From NCBI GenBank assembly GCA_018817425.1, contig JAHITX010000034.1, positions 62,001 to 126,000 of the forward strand: DNA of 64,000 nucleotides, in the 5' to 3' direction. This document shows, one piece after another, positions 1-9,416 of this stretch; position 1 is the stretch's first letter; the number at the start of each line of letters is the position of its first letter. The translations under genes and the position numbers were made by a program. The notes under the pieces were generated by a model. The model did no database searches. It was not told where the DNA came from and saw only the letters and a list, made by a program, of their open reading frames with translations. The stretch is from Pseudomonadota bacterium (GTDB lineage Bacteria > Desulfobacterota > Desulfobacteria > Desulfobacterales > RPRI01).

Positions 1-1539
1 GCTTCCTATTTTGATCTTACCGCACATAATGACCTTGAAGATGCCAACCAGGAAAGTATCCCGTCTTTTCGCGACAGCTATCAGACATCTGCTTTTACAG
101 CAATAAGACAGGCATTTCCCGACAAACAGCAAAACGACCGGCAGTGTATACCCAAGCTCTTTGAAATTGGCAACAAAAGAGCTGTCAATTTACTTGAAGC
201 GAAAAACACAACAAATTATGGGTGCACTCTTCGTGCTATAGCTGTTATGGCCTTTCTTGTTTTACTTATATTGTTTTATGCTAATAGTAATGTGAACCAG
301 GCGGTAATGTGGATATTTAAATGTCGAAAAAATTTTATCATTATAATATTTACTACCGCATTCGTTATATTGCTGATCTATTTATTTAATATATATATTA
401 AGCCGTATTTTTCAAACAATCCATGGGAGGAACACTTCTCCCTTTTCGACGGCATCAGTGTCTGGCCGTCGAATATGTTACGGATATTGGCTTTTATTCT
501 ATCCGTTTGTTTCCTGTATTTTTCGGACAGGTCGCTGGAAAACAACAGGAAAGAAATTGAAAACAAATTTTGTTTTAATACGCAGGAAAAAGAGAAACAT
601 GATAAAAGAGAAAAGACTAAAGGAAAAATTATCAGATATTTGAAAAGGGCAGTCAGTTATAATTTTTTGAAGGAATACAAAGATACAAATATCGCAGAAC
701 TATGGTATGAATATAAAACAAGAAACAAATGGAAATATCGCATTGTATGGGTTGCTATATCTTTTATTATATATTTTATTTCGTGCCGTTTTATCTTGGA
801 AGCTTTCGGTTTTCCTTCATCGCCTGTCCGCGGGGATTATAGCTATCGGATAACATATATAATATTAATGGCTGCTATCATATCTTTTTCATGGTTGTTT
901 CTGTACGTTTTTGATTTAACACGGCTATGTCATCAATTCATTGTTAACGCAACTGAGAATAAACCGATTTGGCCTCCTGCATCGATAAAAGAGTGTTCGT
1001 ATGGAATCTATGAAAATATATGCCACCTTCCTGATAATAAACAGGTACAGGAGAAAAGAGAGAAGATTTTAGAAGAACAAAAAATATTTCTTTCTGAATG
1101 GATGCTTGTCAATATAGTTGCAAAAAGAACCAAAGCTGTCGGAAAATTGATTTTTTATCCATTGATAAGCTGGGTTGTTATTTATATTGCCAGGCATAGC
1201 TATTTCGACGACTGGAATACAACCATTGGGCTTACAGTAATTATGACAGGCAGTGTTGCTATAACGTGGATGTGCGCATTGATGCAGCGCTACGATGCGG
1301 AAAATCTTCGAAAGGCATCCGTTTCCCGTCTTAAGGAACAGCAGATGCGCATTATTTTCTCCAAAGAACTTGAGGATTTAAAATCTCAAATTGAACTTGT
1401 GATCAAGGAAATACAGGCCATACGGGAAGGCGCATTTTCACCGTTTTTTCAACACCCCGTTTTCCGCTCCGTACTGCTGGCCTTAAGCAGTGTAGGCGGA
1501 ACATATATTATGGAATACACAAATATATTTAATTTTTAG
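1..1539 (+). CDS. Polytopic membrane protein, 5'-truncated by the window edge
   Basis: The frame is open from the first base, so the gene begins upstream of the window; 512 residues are visible. The first internal Met, at base 247, lies inside the first hydrophobic segment and has no convincing ribosome binding site, so it is unlikely to be the start. About seven hydrophobic segments are visible, near visible residues 78-97, 109-132, 159-175, 247-265, 283-304, 381-397 and 407-428. A lysine/glutamate-rich loop lies at 180-230, and a probable coiled coil follows the last strong segment at 432-477. I recognise no family motif or catalytic residue. It is convergent with the amidohydrolase gene. 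An integral membrane protein is certain from hydropathy; its function is unknown. Confidence 0.8.
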   Translation, partial: ASYFDLTAHNDLEDANQESIPSFRDSYQTSAFTAIRQAFPDKQQNDRQCIPKLFEIGNKRAVNLLEAKNTTNYGCTLRAIAVMAFLVLLILFYANSNVNQAVMWIFKCRKNFIIIIFTTAFVILLIYLFNIYIKPYFSNNPWEEHFSLFDGISVWPSNMLRILAFILSVCFLYFSDRSLENNRKEIENKFCFNTQEKEKHDKREKTKGKIIRYLKRAVSYNFLKEYKDTNIAELWYEYKTRNKWKYRIVWVAISFIIYFISCRFILEAFGFPSSPVRGDYSYRITYIILMAAIISFSWLFLYVFDLTRLCHQFIVNATENKPIWPPASIKECSYGIYENICHLPDNKQVQEKREKILEEQKIFLSEWMLVNIVAKRTKAVGKLIFYPLISWVVIYIARHSYFDDWNTTIGLTVIMTGSVAITWMCALMQRYDAENLRKASVSRLKEQQMRIIFSKELEDLKSQIELVIKEIQAIREGAFSPFFQHPVFRSVLLALSSVGGTYIMEYTNIFNF

Positions 1540-1613
1540 GGAAACCTGATGAATAAGATCCATATAATTGGTCATCCTTCTCTATGCGATTCCGGAGATA
1601 GATATTTCGGAAC

Positions 1614-2819
1614 TTAAACACCGCAACTTCTTGATTTAGGAGGTGGGGATGACAGGTATCCGTCGATACAAACCGCTTTGACACTGCTTATAGAAGCCGG
1701 AAGATCCGAAGGCTCTCCCTGTACAGCAATAAAGCTGGCCGGCTTATCTTTTCCTATAATTCCGAAATCGTTTATACCAAGTAATTTTGCTCCGTTATAA
1801 GTAGCACATTTAATGGCTTCCGGCAGCAAATATCCTGCGGCTATAAGCAAACCAAGTTCATGTATTACTGCCGATCCATGATGAACGCCGATACTTCCCG
1901 CATCCGTGCCGAGCGCAATTGTAACTCCAAGTTCTCTTGCCTTTGAAATCTGTTTTAGCTGGTGCTCAAGATTCATGCATGTTACATCATATTCAATACT
2001 TCCTTTTCCCATATGTTCACAATATGCTTTCATGGTGCAGGCAGTCGGAACCCATGTTATATCTTTTTCCGCCATTAATTTCAGGTTGTCTTCTCCCATG
2101 AAAAAGCCATGCTCTATTGAGTGACAACCGGCTAAAACGGCTGCTGCAACCGGTCTTTTTCCGTTTGCATGAACCATAACCTTTAGCCCGAGTTTACCGG
2201 CAATTTCCACAGCATCCGAGAGTTCTTCTTTACCAAATTGCGGGTCGGTTTCTTTGCCGAATTCTTTAAGACTGTTTAAACCCGAATTTACTATCTTGAT
2301 ATGATCAATTTCATCCGGACAACTATTAATTGCTTGTGCAAGGCTAAAGCTTTTATCCGGTGATCTTCCTATCAATCCGCCATATCTGCCTGCCCTGTGC
2401 CATGCTTTTCCTGCAATTTTAATACTAACAGGAAAATTTTTTTCATCCGGACACTCGTTAAAATATTGCAAGGCATGAGCATGCTTATCGCCGCCGTCTC
2501 TGACTGCTAAAACGCCGTGAGACAAGTGCTGGGAAATATGCTTCAAAATAATATCGCTTGCTTTGTCAAAGTCCATATCAAGCTGCATTTCTCTATATTC
2601 CGGATCATCCGTTCCCGACATTAAGAGGTGAACATGACTGTCAACTAAAGGAGGAAGTATAGTGCAAGATGATAAATCGATTACTTTACTTGTAGAAGAA
2701 TCTTTAAACCCGGAATCATCTATAGAAAAAATATTTCCGTCTTTAATGCCAAGCCGCATGTCTTTTAAAACAGGGCCGCCGCTTCCGTCTATAATCCATC
2801 CCGCATCTATAAATTTCAT
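1614..2819 (-). CDS. Metal-dependent amidohydrolase (imidazolonepropionase/prolidase-like)
   Basis: A 401-residue member of the amidohydrolase superfamily, cytoplasmic, with no signal peptide. An N-terminal beta-sandwich segment leads to the first metal motif DSHVHL (His62, His64). Further metal and active-site signatures follow: HIKIVNSG (possible carbamylated Lys), VMVHANGKRP, HSIEHGFF and the closing GTDAGS aspartate. This set is typical of the imidazolonepropionase-like/Xaa-Pro dipeptidase-like branch, which hydrolyses cyclic amides or dipeptide-type substrates. The actual substrate cannot be read from sequence. The start lies one base beyond the cinA stop codon, so the two genes are probably co-transcribed and translationally coupled, with cinA first. 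The full set of metal ligands suggests an active enzyme. Confidence 0.85.
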   Translation of the reverse strand: MKFIDAGWIIDGSGGPVLKDMRLGIKDGNIFSIDDSGFKDSSTSKVIDLSSCTILPPLVDSHVHLLMSGTDDPEYREMQLDMDFDKASDIILKHISQHLSHGVLAVRDGGDKHAHALQYFNECPDEKNFPVSIKIAGKAWHRAGRYGGLIGRSPDKSFSLAQAINSCPDEIDHIKIVNSGLNSLKEFGKETDPQFGKEELSDAVEIAGKLGLKVMVHANGKRPVAAAVLAGCHSIEHGFFMGEDNLKLMAEKDITWVPTACTMKAYCEHMGKGSIEYDVTCMNLEHQLKQISKARELGVTIALGTDAGSIGVHHGSAVIHELGLLIAAGYLLPEAIKCATYNGAKLLGINDFGIIGKDKPASFIAVQGEPSDLPASISSVKAVCIDGYLSSPPPKSRSCGV

Positions 2820-2820
2820 T

Positions 2821-4101
2821 TCAAATAAATACTCCTGTTAATTCTTCCCTGTTATGTGAAACAATGAGTTCTTTTCTTACAAGATCAAGTGCAGCTGCGG
2901 CAAATATTTTTTTATTTAAAATTCGGTCTCTGAAATTAAAATTAAAAGTAAAGCCTTTAACTACATCCGGTGTAGCAAGTCCCATGCACACGGTTCCAAC
3001 CGGCTTATTTTCGGTACCTCCGGCAGGACCGGCAATTCCACTGGTTGAAATACCGTAAGTTGCTCCTGATATTTTCCTAGCACCTGCTGCCATTTCCTTT
3101 GCCGTTTCTTCATCCACGGCTCCAAACTTTTCTATAGTTGCCGGTTTGACTCCCAGTACTTTTATTTTTGAGTCATTTGAATATGTAATACCGGAAAAAA
3201 GAAAATAATCCGAACTGCCGGAAACATTGGTAAGCATATCGGAAATCAGCCCGCCCGTACAACTTTCAGCAACAGCAATAGTGGCATTATTTTTCTTTAA
3301 CAGTTTACCTACCACAACTTCCATAGATTTGCCTTCTGCTGAAACTATTTTATCGCCAAATATTTGCAAAACCTTTGCGGCAGCGGCATCAAGAAGCTGA
3401 ACAACTTCTTTTTCTTCTTTTCCCCTTGCATACATTTTTATATGTATCTCAGGAAAAGTTGCTCTTAATCCAAAGTTGATATCGCCGAATTCATCGATAA
3501 CGGGTAATATGTTCTCATTTACAGCCGCCTCTGTAACACCGAAAGTCGATATGTTTTTAATTATACTATATTCTCTGCCGCCTTCATAAAGTTCATAGAT
3601 TTTGGGGAGCACCTTTGCTGAAAGCATCTTTTTCATTTCATAAGGAACACCCGGCAAAAAGAAAAAGCGGCATTTGCCTGTTTTCATTGTAAACCCCGGA
3701 GCAGACCCAACCGGGTTGTCAAGGCATTCGGAACCTTTTGGGAGCATGGCCTGTTTATCATTTAATGAATTCATGAGGTGCTTTCTTTTTTCAAAAAAGT
3801 TTTTCAAAGTTTTCAAGGCTTCCTCATCAAGGCACATTTCAACACCGGCTGCATGTGCAGCAGCTTCGGCAGTAATATCATCTGTTGTTGGCCCCAGTCC
3901 GCCTGTAACAACGGCAATATCAGCACGCGTTCCTATCTCCTTTAATATTGAAGAAATGGCATTAAGATCGTCTCCTACCGTACTATGTCTTACCACCTTA
4001 AGGCCCGCTTCTTCCAAAGCTTGTGCTATATATGCCGAATTACTGTCAATCAATGCCCCGGAACGAACCTCATCTCCTGTTGAAAGAATTTCCGCTATCA
4101 T
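2821..4101 (-). CDS. cinA: CinA-family protein, nicotinamide-nucleotide amidohydrolase
   Basis: Full-length two-domain CinA of 426 residues. The N-terminal molybdopterin-binding-like (COG1058) domain starts IAEILSTGDEV and includes VTGGLGPTTDD. The C-terminal amidohydrolase domain, from about residue 265, carries VAESCTGGLIS, GVTYSNDSK-type and GIAGPAGGT signatures. CinA enzymes deamidate nicotinamide mononucleotide in pyridine nucleotide salvage, and the N-terminal domain is linked to ADP-ribose pyrophosphatase activity. The ribosome binding site is weak (AAGGA about 9 bases upstream). It lies 18 bases downstream of the XRE/InsA-like gene and immediately before the amidohydrolase, so all three may form one transcript. 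No competence genes are nearby, so a link to competence is not suggested here. Confidence 0.93.
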   Translation of the reverse strand: MIAEILSTGDEVRSGALIDSNSAYIAQALEEAGLKVVRHSTVGDDLNAISSILKEIGTRADIAVVTGGLGPTTDDITAEAAAHAAGVEMCLDEEALKTLKNFFEKRKHLMNSLNDKQAMLPKGSECLDNPVGSAPGFTMKTGKCRFFFLPGVPYEMKKMLSAKVLPKIYELYEGGREYSIIKNISTFGVTEAAVNENILPVIDEFGDINFGLRATFPEIHIKMYARGKEEKEVVQLLDAAAAKVLQIFGDKIVSAEGKSMEVVVGKLLKKNNATIAVAESCTGGLISDMLTNVSGSSDYFLFSGITYSNDSKIKVLGVKPATIEKFGAVDEETAKEMAAGARKISGATYGISTSGIAGPAGGTENKPVGTVCMGLATPDVVKGFTFNFNFRDRILNKKIFAAAALDLVRKELIVSHNREELTGVFI

Positions 4102-4119
4102 ATATAAAATTTTCCTTTA

Positions 4120-5613
4120 TTATTTATTTTCAGACCAGTTCCAAAGAGCCGCCCGTTGGCGAAGAGAATTATTTCTTACAAAAGTCCATAGTGCATCAAG
4201 GTCGGCCTGTGATACTTCAGGATCTTTTTCAAGAATAGCATTGATTTTATCGCAATGCCTTGCCGAAACGCTAAGCCAGTGCCGGATTGTATTGAAAGTT
4301 ATTCCCAATGAGTCCGCCGCTTTTTGCAAAGGCATTCCTTTAAGCAATAATTTAAGTGCCCTCATGATTTTTTCTTCCGAAGATCTTAATCCATGAAAAA
4401 CAGTTCCTGTTCTGTTACAAAATGATTTACCGCATGTTTTGCAGAGAAACCTTCGACCGGAAAGACCGTCTTTTGTACGGTATGTCCCGTTTGAAACAAC
4501 ATTGCCTTGTTTGGTTTTACCATAAAGTTTGCATGCAGAATTTGTGCAGGTTTGTGTTATTTGTTTAACAGTATTGATGTTTTTATTATAAGATAAGTTT
4601 CTATCAACGCCTAATGATGATTCATCAACGCCAATTAAAGATTTCTGTTCCGGCATTTTTCCCGATTGTCCGGAAATGTGTTCAATCATCCATACATAAG
4701 GCTTTCTAAGTTTTATATGAACATCCAGATTCTGCTCATATATGACAGGGTTTGTTTCATTGAGTCTGTGAGCATAATCTCTAACAAATCTCATCCCTAT
4801 ATTACTCTGGATTGTTTTCGCTTCTTTGGTAGCGGTATGAGTAGCGAGAAGAAAATTTTCTTTTTGCTTAATTTCAGAAAGGGACTGAGCACTGTCTATA
4901 ACAAGCCGCCGCCCAACGCTGACACAGGCTGAATGTACGGAATAATAGAACAAAACCCCCTCATCCATGCTTATTATATCATTAATGCTTCGTAAACTCA
5001 GATAATTTTCTATGCACTTTGATTTTATAATATCCTTATATATATCCGTTTTTATCGGAAGACATATTTGATGTCCAACATAATGCCCCCAACAGTCAAT
5101 AATTGTATTGTTAAGATTTGGAAGGAACCTGGCAGCTTTTTTGATTACATCTTTCGGCAATGGTCTCTCCGTACCGTAAATATCCCGATGGCATGAGAGA
5201 ATCATATTAATTTGCCTATCTGTTGTAATTGGTATGTATTTTACAAGAAAGTCATCCGCGGATTTATTTTGGTATCTTAATAATTCTCGTGACAAAAACT
5301 GATCTTCCTCAATCAATGAATACTTAAAAAACCTTTTGCCTAAAGAATACCAGACAGGCTGGTCCGCGTTGAGAGCTATTAATGCCTGCATAGGAAGACC
5401 GGTCATTTCCGAAAGATCATGCAGATTCTCAATTCTGGGACTGCGGCGATCGGATTCCCAATTTTGCAGTTCCCGAACGCTTATTTGAATTGATTCGGAA
5501 AATTTATCCTGGCTCATCTTCCGCCATTTTCGATATTCTTTTATAAGAGAGCCAAGAGATCTGTATAACTTAGTATTATCTGACGAAATATTTGTTCCTT
5601 GTATAGAAGCCAT
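4120..5613 (-). CDS. XRE-type HTH fused to IS1 InsA-like zinc ribbon and HTH
   Basis: A 497-residue protein of unusual architecture. Residues 20-75 form a Cro/C1-type helix-turn-helix (MSQDKFSESIQ, then NWESDRRSPR). Residues 125-310 are a globular region that might be GNAT-like (GHYVGHQICLPI, later a THTATKEAKTIQ segment); this is only a guess. Residues 356-399 form a zinc ribbon with Cys356, Cys361, Cys391, Cys394 and Cys399. Residues 412-448 form a second HTH (LQKAADSLGITFNTIRHWL). The ribbon-plus-HTH half closely resembles the InsA part of IS1-type transposases, but no DDE nuclease follows and no insertion-element ends are visible. It is therefore more likely a domesticated DNA-binding regulator than an active transposase. 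It sits upstream of cinA on the same strand. Confidence 0.7.
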   Translation of the reverse strand: MASIQGTNISSDNTKLYRSLGSLIKEYRKWRKMSQDKFSESIQISVRELQNWESDRRSPRIENLHDLSEMTGLPMQALIALNADQPVWYSLGKRFFKYSLIEEDQFLSRELLRYQNKSADDFLVKYIPITTDRQINMILSCHRDIYGTERPLPKDVIKKAARFLPNLNNTIIDCWGHYVGHQICLPIKTDIYKDIIKSKCIENYLSLRSINDIISMDEGVLFYYSVHSACVSVGRRLVIDSAQSLSEIKQKENFLLATHTATKEAKTIQSNIGMRFVRDYAHRLNETNPVIYEQNLDVHIKLRKPYVWMIEHISGQSGKMPEQKSLIGVDESSLGVDRNLSYNKNINTVKQITQTCTNSACKLYGKTKQGNVVSNGTYRTKDGLSGRRFLCKTCGKSFCNRTGTVFHGLRSSEEKIMRALKLLLKGMPLQKAADSLGITFNTIRHWLSVSARHCDKINAILEKDPEVSQADLDALWTFVRNNSLRQRAALWNWSENK

Positions 5614-5925
5614 GAATTTAATATTCCATTTACGATATAAGATTTAATGTTAGTTTGAATAAATGAATTATTAAATACAATAAGTCAACTATGAAAAAAG
5701 TCATGTTTTTTTAAGGCAGGTTTCACACCGGCATTAAACAGCCCTTTTTTGGTGCCGTGTCTTGCCTGACAAAGCTTTTAAATTAGCACGAACCTTAAAA
5801 GGACTGCTTAATGCCGGAAAGAGCATTAGTTTACTATAAATATCAGGAAGGAGGTGAAAAGTTAAGGACTGTGGGGGAATACTGTTATATCTTTTTATAT
5901 TAATATCAATTTAAGGAGTAAAGAT
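5614..5925. other. Divergent intergenic region with long hairpin and orphan Shine-Dalgarno
   Basis: A 312-base gap between the divergent XRE/InsA-like and DUF1302 genes, so it should hold both promoters. It contains the long hairpin described separately, a strong but unused AAGGAGG-type site near 5849-5855 followed only by a three-codon frame, and the real AAGGAG at 5913-5918 that serves the DUF1302 gene. I could not place a convincing sigma-70 promoter. Confidence 0.6.
5728..5817. repeat. Long imperfect inverted repeat (21-bp arms)
   Basis: Arms at 5728-5748 and 5797-5817 are complementary at 19 of 21 positions. In a minus-strand transcript both mismatches become G-U wobbles, so the stem would be continuous. 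The inner loop adds a further imperfect pairing (GGTGCCGTG against AGCACGAACC). There is no T-run, so it is not a simple terminator. It could be a structured 5' leader of the XRE/InsA-like gene or a small MITE-like element. Confidence 0.65.
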
Positions 5926-7593
5926 ATGAGTAAGAGAAGATGGGGTGAAGCAGGCTTGTGTGTGTTTTTGGTACTGGTGATGTTGGTAATTTTCTCTCCA
6001 ACTGCCACAGCACAAATGACTACCAGTTTCCATGGTTATCTGGAATCTAATATTGTTTTGCGGGATGTAAATGGTGCGCAGTATGGTTTTTTTGACCAAA
6101 CAGAAGCAGTACAGCAGAGAAATACATTAAAGTTTGATGTTGATATTGATCCCGATATAGATATGGGTCCCTTTAGAGTCGAAAAAGTCCATTTGACCTT
6201 CAGGGGAGCCTATGATTCTATTTTTGACCTTCGCGCAAATGAGTATGATATCACTAGGGATCTGGGTGCTTCAAGATTCGATTATGGTGAAGAAGACATC
6301 AGGTTTGAGCAAGACTTAAGAGAAGCATTTATTGATTTTGCCTATAAAGGCTCTATGGGCAACAGGGCTTTTTTTAGAGCAGGAAGACAGCTTGTATCCT
6401 GGGGTGAAAGTGGTCTTGAAACCATGAATGATATAATTAATCCGGCCGACCAGTCCTACCAGATGTTTTTCCAGAACCCTGATGATGTAAAGATTCCGTT
6501 ATGGATGGGCCGTTTAAATTTCGACATGCCGCGTTTTGCCAGAACCAGCATCAATTTTGATCTGTTGTGGATTCCGGATATCAGGCCCTCTCAGTTTGGA
6601 CCAATGGACAGCGTTACCGATCAGCCGGGTGTTGGTATGCAAGCCCCATATGTGCGTTGTTTGCCTTATGCTGCAATGGGGCAGACTGTATATCAAAACG
6701 GTCTTCCGTTTATTAATGGCGCAACTGTCAGGCAGGATGTGCCTACCAACAATAATGAATATGGTGGAAAAGTATCGGCACAGATCGGAGACAGATTTAA
6801 TCTTTCTTTGCTTTATTTCAGGGATGTGGTCAATGACGCCGGTCTGGTGCTGAATTGGGATAATGCAGAGCTTGCAAAACTACCGGCTATGATGGCAGGG
6901 ATGGGACCGCCGCCAGACCATCTAATCGATTCGGTTACACTTACTCACAATAAACAGCATGTTTACGGTGGTTATTTCAGTTATCAGTTACTTCTTGGCC
7001 GCTTTGAAGCGGTTATAAGAGGTGAGGTTTCACATTACACTAAATATCCTGTTGCTGCTTTTAATGCTGTTAATGCAACAGCCCCTTTTGATGCTGCATT
7101 TAGTCCGAATCCTCTTTATACAGGCTCATCTAATGCGTTTATATATAAACCAGTTACAAAGTGTATGCTGGCCTTTGACAAAGATCTGCGTTTAAGATGG
7201 TTTTCTCCTCATGATCTTACCAAAGTCACTGTAGAGTGGCTGCATACTACTATAAATGAATGGCATGGCGACAACCTGGATCAGCCTGAACAGATGTTGT
7301 TAGGCGTGGATCGGGAAAATATCAGAGAACAGGATAGTTTCTATTTTCAGGTAATGACAAACTGGTGGGCAAGCAAACTTTCTCCTATGATCGTTTGTGC
7401 CTTCACTCCCGGAAAGCATGGAGAAGGTACTACATACATGCTGCGTCCTTCAATTAAATGGACTATAACACCAAATTTATACACCGAAGCGGTGCTTCAG
7501 GCCTTTTTTGGTGATGAAGCAGCAAGCTATGGATTCGGCAAATTTGTAAATGGACCAAGTGAGGCAACCATTAAACTGGGATATGAATGGTAA
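5926..7593 (+). CDS. DUF1302 family outer-membrane protein
   Basis: 555 residues with a clear Sec signal peptide (basic start, hydrophobic 11-26, cleavage after ATAQ near residue 30). The mature part is rich in alternating aromatic and hydrophobic strands and ends in the typical outer-membrane YEW terminus, as expected of a beta-barrel. The block with GRQLVSWGESG and NPADQSYQ is the family hallmark. DUF1302 proteins occur with DUF1329 proteins in clusters for degrading steroids and other hydrophobic substrates, probably assisting passage through the outer membrane; transport of a specific substrate is inference. The start is fixed by AAGGAG eight bases upstream. A DUF1329 gene follows about 100 bases later. 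Confidence 0.85.
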   Translation: MSKRRWGEAGLCVFLVLVMLVIFSPTATAQMTTSFHGYLESNIVLRDVNGAQYGFFDQTEAVQQRNTLKFDVDIDPDIDMGPFRVEKVHLTFRGAYDSIFDLRANEYDITRDLGASRFDYGEEDIRFEQDLREAFIDFAYKGSMGNRAFFRAGRQLVSWGESGLETMNDIINPADQSYQMFFQNPDDVKIPLWMGRLNFDMPRFARTSINFDLLWIPDIRPSQFGPMDSVTDQPGVGMQAPYVRCLPYAAMGQTVYQNGLPFINGATVRQDVPTNNNEYGGKVSAQIGDRFNLSLLYFRDVVNDAGLVLNWDNAELAKLPAMMAGMGPPPDHLIDSVTLTHNKQHVYGGYFSYQLLLGRFEAVIRGEVSHYTKYPVAAFNAVNATAPFDAAFSPNPLYTGSSNAFIYKPVTKCMLAFDKDLRLRWFSPHDLTKVTVEWLHTTINEWHGDNLDQPEQMLLGVDRENIREQDSFYFQVMTNWWASKLSPMIVCAFTPGKHGEGTTYMLRPSIKWTITPNLYTEAVLQAFFGDEAASYGFGKFVNGPSEATIKLGYEW

Positions 7594-7701
7594 CGGTTAT
7601 TTTCCGGAGGATCGTATCAACAGTTATTAAAAGTACTATTAGGCAAGATAATAAATGACAAAGGCTTTTTTTGGATTTTGGAAAAACCAAAGGAGGAAAA
7701 A

Positions 7702-9021
7702 GTGAAGATAAGAAAAATAAGGCTTTTTAAAATTTTAGGGTTGTCGCTGCTTGTTCTGCTCTTGGGCGGTTCATTGCCGGCTATGGATTTACCCAAGGTA
7801 ATTGACAAGACCAACTGTGCTCAATATAAAGACATTCTATTTCCAGCTATGTATCGCGCGGTAGAAAAAGGCGACATGGTTGTCACGCCGGGAACTGTTA
7901 ACTTTAAATGGAAGTTACCGGAAAGCTTTCTTGCTGCAAGCCAGAAGAATGCCGGAAAGTTTGACATAAGTTCTGAAGGAGAGGTAATCGAAAAAAGTAC
8001 AGGAAAAATTCCATACCATAATGTTTACGGTATGCCTTTCCCCCAAATTGATCCTAAAGATCCCAAGGTAGGAAACAAGATTGTAGCAAATTATAAATGG
8101 TCGGTATATCGTTTCATGGCTTCAAGACTGCGTAGACCTCTATTATGGATAGACAAATCAGGAAAGGAACGCTATGCAGACGGTTTGTTTTCATGTCTTT
8201 ATTTGACAGGCAGGCCGCCAGGTCAGGAAATAGCAAAAAATCCTGATCATGTTCTTAGCTACGAATTACCAAGAATTTTGGAGCCGATGAGTGTTAAAGG
8301 AACTAATCAAATGATGCTCGTTTATATGGACCCATCAAAGGAAGACACCAGTTATGCTTATGTTCCTGCCATTCGCAGGATTCGGCAAACCGGAACAGCG
8401 TCACGATCTGATCCATTCATGGGATCTGATTCATGGTCTGATATGAATTATGGATTCAGCGGTAAAATCAGTTCAATGAAATGGAAGTTAATTGGAGAAA
8501 AAACGATTCTTGTTTCTTTTACCAGCCCGAACTTGATACCTGTTGAGGAATTACCGGATGGAAGGGTTCCTTCGAAATTTCCATACACGGGTGAGTGCTT
8601 CAAATTAAATTATGAAGTGCCGGGATTTACGGGCGCTGCCTGGGCACCTGCTCCGGGTGTTATAACATATGCTCCCAGAAAAGTATGGGTTGTGGAACAA
8701 ATGCCTAAAGATCCTTATTACAACTGGGGTTTGCACGTAAATTATATTGACCAGGAAACTTATAACATATGGTACAAGGAAGTATATGAAAGATCCGGCG
8801 ATTTCCGGACCTGGTTTACTAATTTCTTCCATTATAGTGAGAGTCCAAGTGGTAAAAATAATATAGGAGATAGTGATGCTCAGGTCTATATAGATGAAAA
8901 AGCGCGTCATTGTACTGTTAGCTCTACGGCTCCTCATCCCGAAGACTTTTTATATATACCTGCTTCAAAACTGGACGCCAGCTTTTTTAGCGTTAGTAAT
9001 TTCTTGCTGTTGTCGAAATAA
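7702..9021 (+). CDS. DUF1329 family periplasmic/outer-membrane protein
   Basis: I place the start at a GTG with an ideal AGGAGG at 7691-7696; the ATG 24 bases upstream lacks a site and would put acidic residues before the signal peptide. The 439-residue product has a Sec signal (KIRKIRLFKILGLSLLVLLL) and no lipobox cysteine. It shows the family features of DUF1329: the GMPFPQIDPKDP segment, the YVPAIRRIRQTGT segment, a DLF/DSWSDM-type region and a C-terminal WGLHVNYIDQET stretch. The fold resembles lipoprotein-sorting (LolA/LolB-like) proteins, so movement of hydrophobic molecules through the periplasm is plausible. It pairs with the preceding DUF1302 gene and is followed by a strong terminator. 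Confidence 0.85.
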   Translation: MKIRKIRLFKILGLSLLVLLLGGSLPAMDLPKVIDKTNCAQYKDILFPAMYRAVEKGDMVVTPGTVNFKWKLPESFLAASQKNAGKFDISSEGEVIEKSTGKIPYHNVYGMPFPQIDPKDPKVGNKIVANYKWSVYRFMASRLRRPLLWIDKSGKERYADGLFSCLYLTGRPPGQEIAKNPDHVLSYELPRILEPMSVKGTNQMMLVYMDPSKEDTSYAYVPAIRRIRQTGTASRSDPFMGSDSWSDMNYGFSGKISSMKWKLIGEKTILVSFTSPNLIPVEELPDGRVPSKFPYTGECFKLNYEVPGFTGAAWAPAPGVITYAPRKVWVVEQMPKDPYYNWGLHVNYIDQETYNIWYKEVYERSGDFRTWFTNFFHYSESPSGKNNIGDSDAQVYIDEKARHCTVSSTAPHPEDFLYIPASKLDASFFSVSNFLLLSK

Positions 9022-9416
9022 AAGTTGCTGGTATTTTATGGCTTTATATCACAACTCATAACTTTATTTCTATAAACGTATTTTGCTTTCACCTTATTTG
9101 TCTATCAAGCAATATGCATGGTTCTGTAGTTTTGCACGTTTATACAAGTTTATACAATTTGATATAAACAACCGGTCGGTCTTAGGCAAAGGAACCGGCC
9201 GGTTGTTTTTGCAATCGAGACTATTCATTTTAATATCAATTAGATGTCAATTATTACCTGGTAACATATTTGCTTAATAAACCGTTGTTTAAAGATAAGC
9301 ATAAGGAAGAGATTAAGGAAATTGTATGTTGCGGATATACACCCCGATGTCCTGCATTCGTAAGAGTAATAGAGACTTCTTTTAATAAACACCTATCAAT
9401 AAAGGGAGAATAACGG
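9022..9416. other. Intergenic region between DUF1329 and aldehyde dehydrogenase
   Basis: 395 bases holding the terminator of the DUF1302/DUF1329 unit at 9169-9210, then roughly 200 bases that should contain the promoter of the dehydrogenase pair. An AAAGGGAG ribosome binding site lies just before 9417. I see no other gene; the 64-codon frame at 9083 spans the terminator stem and is not credible. Confidence 0.6.
9169..9210 (+). terminator. Rho-independent terminator after the DUF1329 gene
   Basis: A 12-bp GC-rich stem (CAACCGGTCGGT pairing with ACCGGCCGGTTG, one G-U wobble), a 13-base loop, then five T residues. It separates the envelope-protein pair from the dehydrogenase pair. Confidence 0.85.

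Noticed and set aside
1549-1617. 22-codon frame after the first membrane gene (starts MNKIHIIGHP)
   Set aside because: Too short, only a weak GGGAAA upstream, and it overlaps the amidohydrolase stop; could be a gene remnant but unsupported.
4120-5613. Active IS1-type insertion sequence
   Set aside because: No DDE transposase domain, no frameshift-linked second frame and no terminal inverted repeats or target duplications seen.
5751-5765. Sigma-54 promoter (GG...TTGC) upstream of the DUF1302 gene
   Set aside because: The GG to GC spacing is one base too long for sigma-54, and the site lies in the hairpin loop.
5811-5903. 30-codon frame starting in the hairpin arm upstream of the DUF1302 gene
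   Set aside because: No ribosome binding site before its ATG; it merely runs through the hairpin and the orphan Shine-Dalgarno.
9083-9277. 64-codon frame between the DUF1329 and ALDH genes
   Set aside because: It spans a rho-independent terminator and has no ribosome binding site or family resemblance.
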